Origin: Elusimicrobiota bacterium
GTDB taxonomy: Bacteria > CG03
Reading direction: 5' to 3'
DNA: 9,522 nucleotides
Assembly (NCBI GenBank): GCA_021161625.1
Contig: JAGHAG010000188.1
Location: 1-9,522, forward strand
The translations under genes and the position numbers were made by a program. Numbering within the stretch: the first letter of the stretch is position 1; the number at the start of each line of letters is the position of its first letter. Positions 1 to 4,522 of the stretch are shown here, piece after piece. The notes below the pieces were generated by a model. That model saw nothing but the letters and a program-made list of their open reading frames with translations. It was not told the DNA's origin and ran no database searches.

Positions 1-405
1 ATCTTCTTTCACGTTTCTGATAACACTTCTATTGTTTATTAAAACTCCATATTCAAAGTTATTAATTAAACCACCAATTGTAAGATTTGCCGAAGTGATT
101 ATTCCAATTTTGCCATCTATTAAATACACCTTCGCATGCAATTTTCCAAGGCTTGAAATTTTAACGTTATTAAATTGTTTATATAATTCTATTAACGCCT
201 TGGGGTCGGTAATTTTATTCACTATAGTGTGTGTTGTTAGATTTGTGATAAGAGATAACTCTACTGAACTTCTTTTCTGAATCAAATTTGAAAGCAGTTT
301 CACTGCACCTACATCTATAAAGGGAGAAGAAATAAACAATTCTCTTTTTGTTTTACTTACAACTTCAATAAATTTATTTTTCCAAGGAGAAATTATAAGT
401 TCCAT
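1..405 (-). CDS. Phospholipase D-superfamily (HKD) protein, probable nuclease, partial
   Basis: This is the N-terminal 135 residues of a protein that runs off the left edge. The start is the ATG at 405-403, one base after the stop of the 407-688 gene, with no clear ribosome binding site, so translation is probably coupled. Residues about 1-30 form an alternating strand-helix-strand start (MELIISPW, then ELFISSPFID) typical of PLD-like domains. Residues 90-107 carry the HKD signature: H90, K92, D97, then S105 and N107 in LHAKVYLIDG...SANLT. The PLD superfamily includes lipid hydrolases and nucleases such as the restriction enzymes BfiI and NgoFVII. No signal peptide or membrane segment is visible, which argues against cardiolipin synthase. 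Being next to a DNA methyltransferase fragment makes a restriction or defence nuclease the best guess. The HKD domain is certain, the role is inferred, and the C-terminal half is not visible. Confidence 0.8.
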   Translation of the reverse strand, partial: MELIISPWKNKFIEVVSKTKRELFISSPFIDVGAVKLLSNLIQKRSSVELSLITNLTTHTIVNKITDPKALIELYKQFNNVKISSLGKLHAKVYLIDGKIGIITSANLTIGGLINNFEYGVLINNRSVIRNVKED

Positions 406-406
406 A

Positions 407-688
407 TTAGTTAATTTCAAAATTTACTCTCTCATTTTGAATTATTGCTTTTGCTTTTTCCTCTATTATCTCACTGAGAGCCATACAATATAAAAAGCCA
501 TAATCTTCATAGTTAGGAAGAAACCAAGAAATGGAGCCAACCATTTCCGCTGCTACTTGATCGCAAGCTTTTGGAAGGGTCCAGTTTAAAGTATTTGCTA
601 ATTCTATGGCTTTGTCCGCCAATCCTTTTATTTCTTGCTCCTTTAAAAGTGAAAGTATTATTGTCTTTCTGTTAATATCTTTTTTCAT
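407..688 (-). CDS. Hypothetical protein of 93 aa in the restriction-like block
   Basis: I do not recognise this protein. It begins with ATG at 688-686 after a weak GAAG-like site and ends one base before the PLD gene. It is charged and mostly helical by eye. Residues 1-35 are Lys/Glu-rich with regularly spaced Leu and Ile, residues 36-60 hold NWTLPKACDQVAAEM, a Trp- and Tyr-rich patch follows (SWFLPNYEDYGFLY), and the tail is another charged helix. It has no signal peptide, no membrane segment and no Cys/His metal site. It lies between a broken methyltransferase and an HKD nuclease, on the same strand with almost no spacing, so it is probably co-transcribed with them. It may be an accessory subunit of the module. 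The ORF and its tight packing are seen; the role is unknown. Confidence 0.6.
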   Translation of the reverse strand: MKKDINRKTIILSLLKEQEIKGLADKAIELANTLNWTLPKACDQVAAEMVGSISWFLPNYEDYGFLYCMALSEIIEEKAKAIIQNERVNFEIN

Positions 689-705
689 ACTTCTTGCTTC
701 AAATT

Positions 706-1056
706 TTAATTATTCCATCCGGAAAAAATCAAGGCTTGACCGTTTTTCCTCAGGTTTCTTTTTATACATTCCAATAGTTCTTGAATTTTTTTCCCATATT
801 CTGAGACGCTCCATTCAACATAGCCATCTACTACATTATTAACATTTCTGTGGTAATTTGTAGGTTTTCCACTAAATTCTATTCCAAACGGTGGATCTGT
901 AATTATTAAATCGGCATTAACACCAGACCAATCATTCATATTTTTAATAATGTATTTGTCTAACATCTCTTTAATTATCTTTTTCTCCTTTGGTTGAACT
1001 TCAGATTTAAAAAGAGTCATGTTTTGTGAAGATAAATTTTCGTCTATATTATTCAT
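706..1056 (-). pseudogene. DNA methyltransferase (N4-cytosine/N6-adenine type), C-terminally truncated
   Basis: The ORF gives 116 aa. Residues 49-63 (DLIITDPPFGIEFSG) contain the catalytic motif IV, DPPF at 54-57, of amino-methyltransferases. A helix and NLRKNGQALIFSGWNN then match the segment ending at a conserved SGWNN that normally leads into the second half of the domain. Here a TAA follows immediately. Enzymes of this family are commonly about 230-300 aa and carry further motifs, including the SAM-binding FxGxG motif. Neither the 93-aa ORF nor the next 300 bp encodes them, so this is most likely a remnant left by a deletion rather than an active enzyme. The start ATG at 1056-1054 has no clear ribosome binding site. 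A single-base insertion after the Asn codons would fuse this frame to the downstream 93-aa ORF, but that ORF does not look like a methyltransferase C-terminus. A split enzyme cannot be excluded. Confidence 0.65.
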
Positions 1057-1060
1057 GAAA

Positions 1061-1198
1061 TTATTTTTTTAATAAATCATCAACACTTATATCCAAAGCA
1101 TCATCTATTCTTTTCGGGAAATTGACATTTTTAGAAACTATTGAAAGTTTCTGTAATAAAACTTTACTATACTTAATATACAGCATCAATTTTAACAT
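1061..1198 (-). CDS. Possible 45-aa ORF upstream of the methyltransferase fragment
   Basis: This short reading frame starts at ATG 1198-1196 and ends with TAA four bases before the methyltransferase ATG. It would encode a basic, Leu- and Lys-rich peptide. Its last 17 residues or so (RIDDALDISVDDLLKK) resemble the tail of Xre-type helix-turn-helix domains, which often end in a segment like ALDVSVDDLLK. The helix-turn-helix itself is not visible and there is no clear ribosome binding site. It may be the 3' remnant of a regulator, such as a controller protein of a restriction system, or chance. The close spacing to the next gene is the main support. Confidence 0.25.
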   Translation of the reverse strand: MLKLMLYIKYSKVLLQKLSIVSKNVNFPKRIDDALDISVDDLLKK

Positions 1199-1285
1199 TC
1201 TGTTTTTAATATAGAAAATTTCTGACTAAAAATCAAGTGAAGTTTATTTGCCTGATTTTTATCCTGCGGGAATAGAACCTGAAAA

Positions 1286-1374
1286 CGGAGGGGGAGGGAT
1301 TTGAACCCCCGGTGCCGTGAAAACAGCACAGCGGTTTTCGAGACCGCCCCCTTCAACCACTCGGGCACCCCTCC
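1286..1374 (-). tRNA. tRNA-Ser (anticodon CGA)
   Basis: The 5' end is at 1374. The acceptor stem GGAGGGG pairs fully with CCCCTCC. The anticodon stem GCGGT/ACCGC (1347-1343 with 1335-1331) closes the loop CTCGAAA, so the anticodon at 1340-1338 is CGA and reads UCG. The T arm GGGGG-TTCAAAT-CCCTC has one G-T pair. A long variable arm (TGTGCTGTTTTCACGGCA) shows class II architecture, as expected for serine. The discriminator is G (1286) and CCA is not encoded. The gene starts only 15 bp after the THEP1 stop codon, so it is probably processed from that operon's transcript. The AT-rich restriction-like block begins beyond its 3' end. Confidence 0.97.
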
Positions 1375-1389
1375 TTAAGCCCTGCCTTA

Positions 1390-1920
1390 TTATACTATAT
1401 TGAAGATGTTTCGTATCCACTCTTTCACATAAGACAAAATTTTTTCCCTGTTTTCAGGGGAAACCTCAAAAATTTGGGCATCCTTCAGCCGTCTTACTCT
1501 TTTAATAAATTCCTTCTGTTTTTTCTGTATAACACCCAGAATCTTAAAATCACTTTCCAAAATTTTATTAATCATCTTCTTAAACTTTTCAGAATACAAC
1601 TCCATCCTTCCAATCTCATCAATCACAATCAGGTTTGCTCTTTTTAATGCCTCTTCCATCTCCACATCAATCAAATTTTCAAAAACTTCCACATTGACAC
1701 CGTATTTGCCGACTCTGTAAATTGTATTAAAATCTCTGTGTGCCAGAATGCCTGTTTTCCCTGTAATAAGAGTTACAATTTCAAAGCCAACCCTTTCGCC
1801 ACTCTCCCTTATTTCCCTTGTGTAAAATCCGCCTGCGCTTTTTATTCCATCAATGGATTTTACGATTATTGTTGTCTTGCCTATTCCGGGATTTCCTGTA
1901 AGAAAAATTTTATTCTTCAC
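1390..1920 (-). CDS. THEP1-family nucleoside-triphosphatase
   Basis: The predicted 176-aa protein matches the THEP1 family of small P-loop NTPases (NTPase_1), which hydrolyse ATP, GTP and other nucleotides; their cellular role is poorly known. Visible motifs are the Walker A loop GNPGIGKTT at residues 9-17, the family stretch GGFYTREIRESGERVGFEI at 30-48, and an extended Walker B, LIVIDEIGRMEL, at 97-108. The length is normal for the family (about 170-190 aa). The start codon is GTG at 1920-1918, overlapping the stop of the biotin ligase gene as GTGA, so translation is almost certainly coupled. It is the last protein gene of the EIIA-nadC-birA-THEP1 cluster and precedes tRNA-Ser. No membrane segment is seen, so it should be cytoplasmic. 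The family call is firm; the physiological function is not. Confidence 0.92.
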   Translation of the reverse strand: MKNKIFLTGNPGIGKTTIIVKSIDGIKSAGGFYTREIRESGERVGFEIVTLITGKTGILAHRDFNTIYRVGKYGVNVEVFENLIDVEMEEALKRANLIVIDEIGRMELYSEKFKKMINKILESDFKILGVIQKKQKEFIKRVRRLKDAQIFEVSPENREKILSYVKEWIRNIFNIV

Positions 1921-2468
1921 TTTATTGTTTTTATAATTGTTTTTAAAACTTCGTCAAAAACATCTTCCAGTTTTAAATTTTTTCCTAAAATTTCTCTTAT
2001 TGATATGGCATTTATGCCGTCAAAATTTACTTCGTTGTTTACATTTATGCCAATTCCCAGAATAGAAAAATCAAAACTTTTTGAAAAATTTCTCGTAAGA
2101 AGAAAACCTGCAAGTTTCCGCCCTCTATAAACAAGGTCATTCGGCTTTTTTACCTGAACAGTAATTCCAAATTTTTTTTTAAATGCCTGTTTTAAATTTC
2201 TGGCAAAAAGAAGAGGAAAATTTTCAGGAAGCAGAAAGGGAAAGTAAATTGAAAACCACAGCCCCCCTTCAGGGGAAAACCACTTTCTTTCATATCTTCC
2301 AATCCCGTCGGTCTGCTGGTCAGCAATAAGAAGGGTTATTTTGTCTTTCTGCTTTAAAAATCCTGTTATCTTTTTCTGTGTTGAGGAAATTTCTCTTCTG
2401 TAAAAAAAACATCCATCGGGAAAGTGTTTTTTGAACCTTTCTTTATACAACTTCAAGAGAAAAATCAA
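1917..2468 (-). CDS. birA: Biotin--[acetyl-CoA-carboxylase] ligase, minimal form
   Basis: The ligase makes biotinyl-AMP and transfers biotin to a lysine of carboxylase carrier proteins. The 183-aa frame is only the catalytic domain. It has no N-terminal helix-turn-helix, so it cannot be a BirA-type repressor, and it appears to lack the small C-terminal SH3-like domain. Motifs are ISSTQ (27-31), QQTDGIGRYERKW (51-63, the biotinyl-AMP loop), KKPNDL (107-112, usually KWPNDL), KLAGFL (118-123, with the catalytic-site lysine) and ILGIGINV (136-143). The loop is unusual: the consensus GRGRRGR is GIGRYER here, and only some Arg and Gly positions are kept. The longest frame starts at TTG 2468 inside nadC, a 26-bp overlap; in-frame TTGs at 2456 and 2450 are alternatives and none has a clear ribosome binding site. 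The fold is confident. Full activity is likely but less certain. Confidence 0.85.
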   Translation of the reverse strand: MIFLLKLYKERFKKHFPDGCFFYRREISSTQKKITGFLKQKDKITLLIADQQTDGIGRYERKWFSPEGGLWFSIYFPFLLPENFPLLFARNLKQAFKKKFGITVQVKKPNDLVYRGRKLAGFLLTRNFSKSFDFSILGIGINVNNEVNFDGINAISIREILGKNLKLEDVFDEVLKTIIKTIK

Positions 2469-3294
2469 TTGACTTTACAGAGTGTGTAAGAAAACCTGCT
2501 GAAATTCTGTCTATTTTGATATTTCTATATTTTTTTATTGTCTTTTCATTTATTCCACCTGAAATTTCAATAAGTGTGGCAGGAGAAATTAAGTCCTTCA
2601 TTTTTACAACCTTTTTTAGATTTGCGGGTGAAAAATTATCACACAGAAGAACAAGAGGTTTTATTTTTAGAATTTGGCGAGCATCCTTTACGGAATCAAC
2701 CTCAATTATTGCTTTTTTCCCTTCAAATACTTCCAGAATTTTTCTGCGCCCAAAACCTTTAAAATGGTTATCCTTCACCATCGGGATTTGGGAAAGGTCA
2801 AATCTGTGGTTTTCTGCGCCTGCGACTTTTACAGCATATTTTGAAAGATACCTGTAGCAAGGGATGGTTTTTCTTGTGTCAAGAAGTTGTGGAGAATTTT
2901 TCCCCCACAGAGAGGCAATTTTTCTCCTAAATTCAAAGGTTCTTGTGGCTATTCCTGAAAGAAAACTTAGGAAATTCAAAGCGGTTCTTTCAACTGATAA
3001 AATTGAGCGCAAATCTCCCTTTATTTTCAAAATCACATCTCCTTTTTTTAAAAGTTTACCATCTTTCTTTAAAACTGATACTTTTAATTTTTTGTCTCTG
3101 TTTAGAAAAGCAAATTTTACAAATTCAATTCCACAAAGGATGCATCTTTCTTTTGCAAAAATTTCAGCAGTTACAATTTTTGCGCCCAAAACCTGCGTGG
3201 TAATATCTTCCTTAACTCTGTCCTCATTAAAAGCTTTTTTGAGTAAACTTTTGAATTCCTGAAATGCCTTTTTTTTGAGAAATTTTACGGTCAT
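2443..3294 (-). CDS. nadC: Nicotinate-nucleotide pyrophosphorylase (quinolinate phosphoribosyltransferase)
   Basis: NadC converts quinolinate and PRPP to nicotinate mononucleotide, CO2 and pyrophosphate in de novo NAD synthesis, in the cytoplasm. The 283-aa length is normal. The N-terminal open-faced sandwich domain begins with EDITTQVLG (29-37). The barrel contains ERTALNFLSFLSGIATRT (102-119), LDTRKT (138-143), NHRFDL (162-167), MVKDNH (172-177), IEVDS (197-201), LLCDN (216-220), EISGGI (243-248) and DRISAGFLTHS (262-272), covering the phosphoribosyl and quinolinate binding residues expected in the family. The ATG at 3294 lies seven bases after the EIIA stop and has no clear ribosome binding site, which suggests coupled translation. 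The 3' end overlaps the biotin ligase frame, so NAD and biotin functions share a transcript. No nadA or nadB is present in the window. Confidence 0.96.
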   Translation of the reverse strand: MTVKFLKKKAFQEFKSLLKKAFNEDRVKEDITTQVLGAKIVTAEIFAKERCILCGIEFVKFAFLNRDKKLKVSVLKKDGKLLKKGDVILKIKGDLRSILSVERTALNFLSFLSGIATRTFEFRRKIASLWGKNSPQLLDTRKTIPCYRYLSKYAVKVAGAENHRFDLSQIPMVKDNHFKGFGRRKILEVFEGKKAIIEVDSVKDARQILKIKPLVLLCDNFSPANLKKVVKMKDLISPATLIEISGGINEKTIKKYRNIKIDRISAGFLTHSVKSIDFSLEVV

Positions 3295-3301
3295 TCAAGG
3301 A

Positions 3302-3817
3302 TTAAATGTCTTTGTGGATAATCCTTCCTTCTTTTGTCTTGACCTGAAGGGATTGCTGTAAAATTCTGTCAAAATCAGCAATGATTTTCAAAACATCTTC
3401 CGGTGATTTTGCTTCAAGGATTTTTTCAAACATAACTTTGCTCTTAAGAAGACGGGCTGCTTTTGCAACAATCTGTATGTATTCTTTGTTCATGTCAGGG
3501 GGGGATGCTACGAGAAAAATAATGTAAACAGGTTTTCCATCAAGGGAATCAAAATTAAGGCCTTGTTTTTTTATGCCTATTGCGCAGAAAATTCTTCCAG
3601 CGGAATCGCTTTTTGCGTGTGGTATCGCAAGTCCGTCGCCAATTGCAGTTGATTCAAGGGCCTCCCTTTCCAGAACTGCATTTAAGAAAGCGTCTTTGTC
3701 TTTAAGAACCTTATTTTGAGCAAGAACATCCACCAATTCCTTTATGACATCTTCTTTTTTTGTGCCTTTTAAATCAAGAACAATTGTCGACTTACTTACA
3801 ACATCCTGCAAAAACAT
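3302..3817 (-). CDS. PTS EIIA domain protein, fructose/nitrogen-regulatory type
   Basis: This 171-aa stand-alone EIIA belongs to the PTS_EIIA_2 (fructose/mannitol/Ntr) family. The phosphorylatable histidine is H67 in STAIGDGLAIPHAKSD. The core continues through GLNFDSLDGKPVYIIFLVASP to AARLLKSKVMFEKI, and a tail of about 20 residues (from DRILQQS) extends past the usual domain end. No EIIB or EIIC domain and no EI or HPr gene lies nearby, so a regulatory role like PtsN is more likely than sugar transport, but this is inferred. I chose the ATG at 3817 because AGGAGG lies at 3826-3821 just before it. An in-frame ATG at 3874 would add 19 residues unlike the family and would run through the ribosome binding site and a hairpin. 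It is the first gene of the cluster with nadC, birA and THEP1. Confidence 0.9.
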   Translation of the reverse strand: MFLQDVVSKSTIVLDLKGTKKEDVIKELVDVLAQNKVLKDKDAFLNAVLEREALESTAIGDGLAIPHAKSDSAGRIFCAIGIKKQGLNFDSLDGKPVYIIFLVASPPDMNKEYIQIVAKAARLLKSKVMFEKILEAKSPEDVLKIIADFDRILQQSLQVKTKEGRIIHKDI

Positions 3818-3820
3818 ACA

Positions 3821-3840
3821 TCCTCCTATCGCTTCGCGAT
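3821..3840 (-). promoter_or_regulatory. Ribosome binding site and 5' hairpin of the EIIA gene
   Basis: On the minus strand AGGAGG sits four bases before the ATG at 3817 and fixes the start. Two bases upstream is a small perfect hairpin, ATCGC-GAA-GCGAT (3840-3828). The hairpin may simply be one of the many small palindromes in this intergenic space, or it may affect access to the ribosome binding site. Confidence 0.6.
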
Positions 3841-3873
3841 ATTGTAAATTTTGCAATGAGTAATGCGGGTTCA

Positions 3874-3968
3874 TCAGGATTAAGGATTAAGTCGCCCCGA
3901 CAAGTCGGGGCTTTAAGAATTAAGTATTTCATCTTTTCCATCACTTAATCCTTACTACTTAATCCTTA
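3874..3968. repeat. Composite intergenic repeat, copy A
   Basis: The sequence begins TCAGGATTAAGGATTAAG (3874-3891). It continues with a perfect 8-bp-arm hairpin, GCCCCGAC-AA-GTCGGGGC (3894-3911), then CTTTAAGAATTAAGTATTTC (3911-3930), then TTTTCCATCACTTAATCCTTA and a further CTTAATCCTTA ending at 3968. TAAGGATTAAG near the left end and CTTAATCCTTA near the right end are inverted, so the whole can fold into one large hairpin. The same modules in the same order occur at 6551-6642, also just upstream of a gene on the minus strand. Confidence 0.85.
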
Positions 3969-4107
3969 TCACTAACTACCACTTTTCTACCTTTCCACTT
4001 TTCCACTATCATCTGTGAACTATAAACTGTGAACTATTTTTTTCATTTTTCATTTTTTTTCTATCCTCTATCCTCTCTCCTCTTTCCTCTTTCCACTTTC
4101 CTCTTTT
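3969..4107. repeat. Low-complexity pyrimidine-rich degenerate tandem repeats
   Basis: The plus strand consists of short words repeated with variation: TTTCCACTTTTCCACT, then TGTGAACTATAAAC followed by TGTGAACTAT (4014-4036), TTTTTCATTTTTCATTTT, and a run of CTATCCTCTATCCTCTCTCC and CTTTCCTCTTTCC units up to about 4105. The opposite strand is correspondingly purine-rich. Similar CCTCTATCCTCTTTC words recur at 6666-6680 inside the second intergenic repeat. No coding signal is seen. Confidence 0.75.
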
Positions 4108-4110
4108 TGC

Positions 4111-4248
4111 CAGACCAAGGGTCTGCGGCTATATTGCGAGTGGTTTCTGGCAGGCAGGGCTGTGAGAGCGAGGAACTCAACAATAAGTCCGCAGCGACTA
4201 CAGAGCGAGCCATCTCACGCGAGCGTCCCTGACGCCAGAACCACGAGC
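4111..4248. repeat. GC-rich element with imperfect terminal inverted repeats and internal hairpins
   Basis: This stretch is visibly richer in GC than its surroundings. It contains perfect small hairpins CAGACC-AAG-GGTCTG (4111-4125) and GCGTC-CCT-GACGC (4223-4235). It also has an imperfect inverted repeat, GTGGTTTCTGGC (4140-4151) against GCCAGAACCAC (4234-4244), and CTGCGG at 4123-4128 matched by CCGCAG at 4189-4194. The right-hand 26 bp (4223-4248) recurs at 6683-6708 with two differences. It could be a small non-autonomous mobile element or a structured RNA. No protein motif is readable in it. Confidence 0.6.
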
Positions 4249-4252
4249 TTGA

Positions 4253-4309
4253 CAGCCCAATGGGCTGCAGCTACAATTTGGGCGAATGATAATTCGCCCG
4301 CTACAATTT
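4253..4309. repeat. REP-like palindrome flanked by 10-bp direct repeats
   Basis: A perfect hairpin GGGCGAAT-GATA-ATTCGCCC (4280-4299) sits exactly between two copies of GCTACAATTT (4270-4279 and 4300-4309). A further palindrome CAGCCCA-A-TGGGCTG (4253-4267) lies beside it. Palindromes of the GGGCGAAT...ATTCGCCC kind are widespread as repetitive extragenic palindromes in bacterial genomes. Their association here with a RAYT-type transposase is not shown, since none is present in the window. Confidence 0.65.
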
Positions 4310-4346
4310 CCATTCACTACTTCCTACTCACTACTTACTATTCTAA

Positions 4347-4420
4347 AGCGGGCGATGGGATTCGAACCCACGACCTCAACCTTGGCAAGGTTGCGTTCTA
4401 GCCAACTGAACTACGCCCGC
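4347..4420 (-). tRNA. tRNA-Gly (anticodon GCC)
   Basis: The 5' end is at 4420. The acceptor stem GCGGGCG pairs fully with CGCCCGC (4354-4348), with discriminator T at 4347 and no encoded CCA. The anticodon stem CAACC/GGTTG closes the loop TTGCCAA, giving anticodon GCC, which reads GGC and GGU. The T arm is GTGGG-TTCGAAT-CCCAT with the standard TTCGAAT loop, and the D arm contains AGTTGGCTAGA. The gene lies downstream of the arcC hairpin cluster, and a perfect hairpin (4421-4445) abuts its 5' end. Confidence 0.97.
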
Positions 4421-4522
4421 AAATTTTCGCCAGAGGCGAAAATTTTATCACAAAGAGGGGCATGCCCCTCTTTGAAACACCCTGGTTTTTCTTTGGGGTT
4501 TCAAAGGGGTGAAACCCCTTTG
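4421..4522. repeat. Cluster of perfect palindromes between tRNA-Gly and arcC
   Basis: Three sets of inverted repeats follow each other with almost no unpaired sequence. AAATTTTCGCC-AGA-GGCGAAAATTT (4421-4445) has 11-bp arms. A perfect 24-bp palindrome with half-site CAAAGAGGGGCA occupies 4451-4474. A nested set includes CTTTGAAAC (4470-4478) against GTTTCAAAG (4498-4506) and CAAAGGGG-TGAAA-CCCCTTTG (4502-4522). Several foldings compete because the words CAAAG and GGGG are reused. It looks like stacked REP-type elements and not a gene. Confidence 0.8.

Larger units (their letters stand above)
3818..4346. other. Gene-free intergenic region between EIIA and tRNA-Gly
   Basis: No credible protein or known RNA gene is seen in these 529 bp. 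Reading frames across it are interrupted or made of low-complexity sequence. It must hold the promoter of the EIIA cluster, but I could not pick a convincing -35/-10 pair; a TACAAT lies at 3847-3842 on the minus strand without a good partner. The region is a mosaic: a composite repeat (3874-3968), pyrimidine-rich word-like repeats (3969-4107), a GC-rich patch with inverted repeats (4111-4248), a REP-like palindrome between direct repeats (4253-4309), and short CACTACTT-type repeats up to tRNA-Gly. Confidence 0.8.

Noticed and set aside
1..405. HKD protein considered as cardiolipin synthase
   Set aside because: There are no N-terminal membrane helices and the HKD motif comes early in a soluble-looking N-terminal domain, which suits nuclease-type members better.
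1286..1374. Long-variable-arm tRNA considered as selenocysteine tRNA
   Set aside because: The anticodon is CGA, not TCA, and the acceptor and T stems have the normal 7 and 5 pairs.
2516..3262. Several plus-strand ORFs of 60-130 codons opposite nadC
   Set aside because: They are antisense shadows of a clearly conserved gene and have no domain or ribosome binding site of their own.
3818..3874. Longer 190-aa start for the EIIA protein
   Set aside because: The extra 19 residues are read through the ribosome binding site and a hairpin. The ATG at 3817 has a strong AGGAGG and matches the family start.
3874..4520. Repeats considered as a CRISPR array
   Set aside because: Repeat units differ in length and sequence, spacing is irregular, there are no uniform spacers and no cas genes are in the window.
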